Shown here piece by piece: positions 6,539 to 6,726 of a stretch of DNA of 6,726 nucleotides (position 1 is the first letter of the stretch; each line of letters opens with the position of its first letter). Both the position numbers and the translations under genes were made by a program. Source of the DNA: an uncultured Gammaproteobacteria bacterium (GTDB lineage Bacteria > Pseudomonadota > Gammaproteobacteria > Nitrosococcales > Methylophagaceae); contig CAJXPP010000119.1 of the NCBI GenBank assembly GCA_913058195.1, positions 1 through 6,726 of the forward strand, read 5' to 3'. Below the pieces are notes generated by a model. It was not told the DNA's origin and made no database searches. It saw nothing but the letters and a program-made list of their open reading frames with translations.

Positions 6539-6554
6539 TATACTTAACTGTATA
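6539..6554. promoter_or_regulatory. Small dyad in the moaA leader/promoter region
   Basis: TATAC (6539-6543), spacer TTAACT, and GTATA (6550-6554) form a 5-bp inverted repeat, extendable with a one-base bulge to ACT and AGT. It lies about 52-67 bp before moaA, directly after the upstream gene's terminator, where the moaA promoter should be. I could not assign convincing -35 and -10 boxes. Confidence 0.2.
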
Positions 6555-6559
6555 GTCCT

Positions 6560-6594
6560 AAAACAAACAAGCCCCGACTTAACGAGGCTTGTTT
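6560..6594 (-). terminator. Rho-independent terminator of the gene upstream of moaA
   Basis: Read on the minus strand, AAACAAGCC (6594-6586) pairs with GGCTTGTTT (6573-6565) in a perfect 9-bp stem. Past one mismatch, two more pairs (6584 with 6575, 6583 with 6576) close a 6-nt loop. GTTTTAGG follows, which with the T-rich end of the stem forms the uridine tract. It lies 23 bp after the stop codon of the minus-strand gene at the right edge and isolates moaA transcription from it. Plus-strand use is possible but no plus-strand gene needs it. Confidence 0.85.
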
Positions 6595-6617
6595 AATACA
6601 TCTAAATAATATTGGTA

Positions 6618-6677
6618 TTAATCATCACCAGACATTGCACCTAGTAGGTGTAATAAACTAGCAAATAAGTCGTAAAT
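6618..6677 (-). CDS. C-terminal end of a probable Bax-inhibitor-1/YccA family membrane protein (partial)
   Basis: Only the last 19 codons and a TAA stop (6620-6618) lie inside the genomic part of the contig; the rest is cut off by the adapter junction at 6677. The residues IYDLFASLLHLLGAMSGDD resemble the final transmembrane helix and tail of gammaproteobacterial BI-1/YccA (UPF0005) proteins, which end in patterns like YNLFxSLLxLLG followed by an acidic tail. The intrinsic terminator just downstream on the same strand supports this being a real gene end. Family assignment rests on a short match and memory of the family. Confidence 0.6.
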   Translation of the reverse strand: MYDLFASLLHLLGAMSGDD

Positions 6678-6726
6678 CTGTCTCTTATACACATCTCCGA
6701 GCCCACGAGACTAGGCATGATCTCGT
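6678..6726 (-). other. Nextera i7 adapter sequence (artefact)
   Basis: The reverse complement of the left-end adapter, two bases longer. The mosaic end CTGTCTCTTATACACATCT occupies 6678-6696, the read-2 primer complement 6697-6711, the index TAGGCATG 6712-6719, and the start of the P7 complement 6720-6726. Genomic sequence ends at 6677. Confidence 0.98.

Noticed and set aside
1..6726. 47-bp perfect terminal inverted repeats, suggesting a transposon
   Set aside because: They are Nextera adapter with index and P7 tail, not biological sequence, and no transposase gene is present.

Overview
The window looks like a short assembly contig from an AT-leaning gammaproteobacterium. The assignment is inferred from closest-recalled family members (ExaC-type aldehyde dehydrogenase, Hsp15/HslR, MazG C-terminal half, MoaA, FdhD); genus is not resolvable by eye. 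Real chromosomal sequence runs from about 48 to 6677. The outer 47 and 49 bases are Illumina Nextera (Tn5) i7 adapter sequence in inverted orientation. They are a library artefact, not a biological terminal repeat.

Left to right, positions 48-249 hold an upstream region with a possible N-terminal fragment of a divergent minus-strand gene. This is followed on the plus strand by an exaC-type NAD-dependent acetaldehyde dehydrogenase (250-1770) that ends in a strong intrinsic terminator (1787-1830). After a 125-bp gap carrying a 7-bp dyad comes a tight plus-strand operon: acs (acetyl-CoA synthetase, 1896-3860), hslR (Hsp15 RNA-binding protein, 3860-4267, GTG start overlapping the acs stop) and a 134-residue stand-alone MazG C-terminal-type nucleotide pyrophosphohydrolase (4264-4668, ATGA overlap with hslR). 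This operon converges, with only 9 bp between stop codons, on a minus-strand pair: moaA (molybdenum cofactor step 1, 6487-5477) and fdhD (formate dehydrogenase sulfurtransferase, 5484-4678), which overlap by 8 bp. Upstream of moaA is a terminator (6594-6560, minus strand), and before it the last 19 codons of another minus-strand gene whose C-terminus resembles Bax-inhibitor-1/YccA family membrane proteins.

Two metabolic themes are visible. ExaC and Acs are consecutive steps of C2 assimilation (acetaldehyde to acetate to acetyl-CoA), encoded in tandem but apparently transcribed separately. MoaA and FdhD serve the molybdenum cofactor supply of a formate dehydrogenase, which is not itself in the window. 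HslR and the MazG-like protein are housekeeping functions (rescue of stalled 50S subunits; NTP pool cleaning) coupled translationally to acs.

I see no mobile element, CRISPR array, tRNA or rRNA, and no clearly new system. The most notable biological points are the half-length MazG that keeps only the catalytic half, and an FdhD whose usual CxxC motif has lost its second cysteine while a new CxxC appears about 50 residues later.
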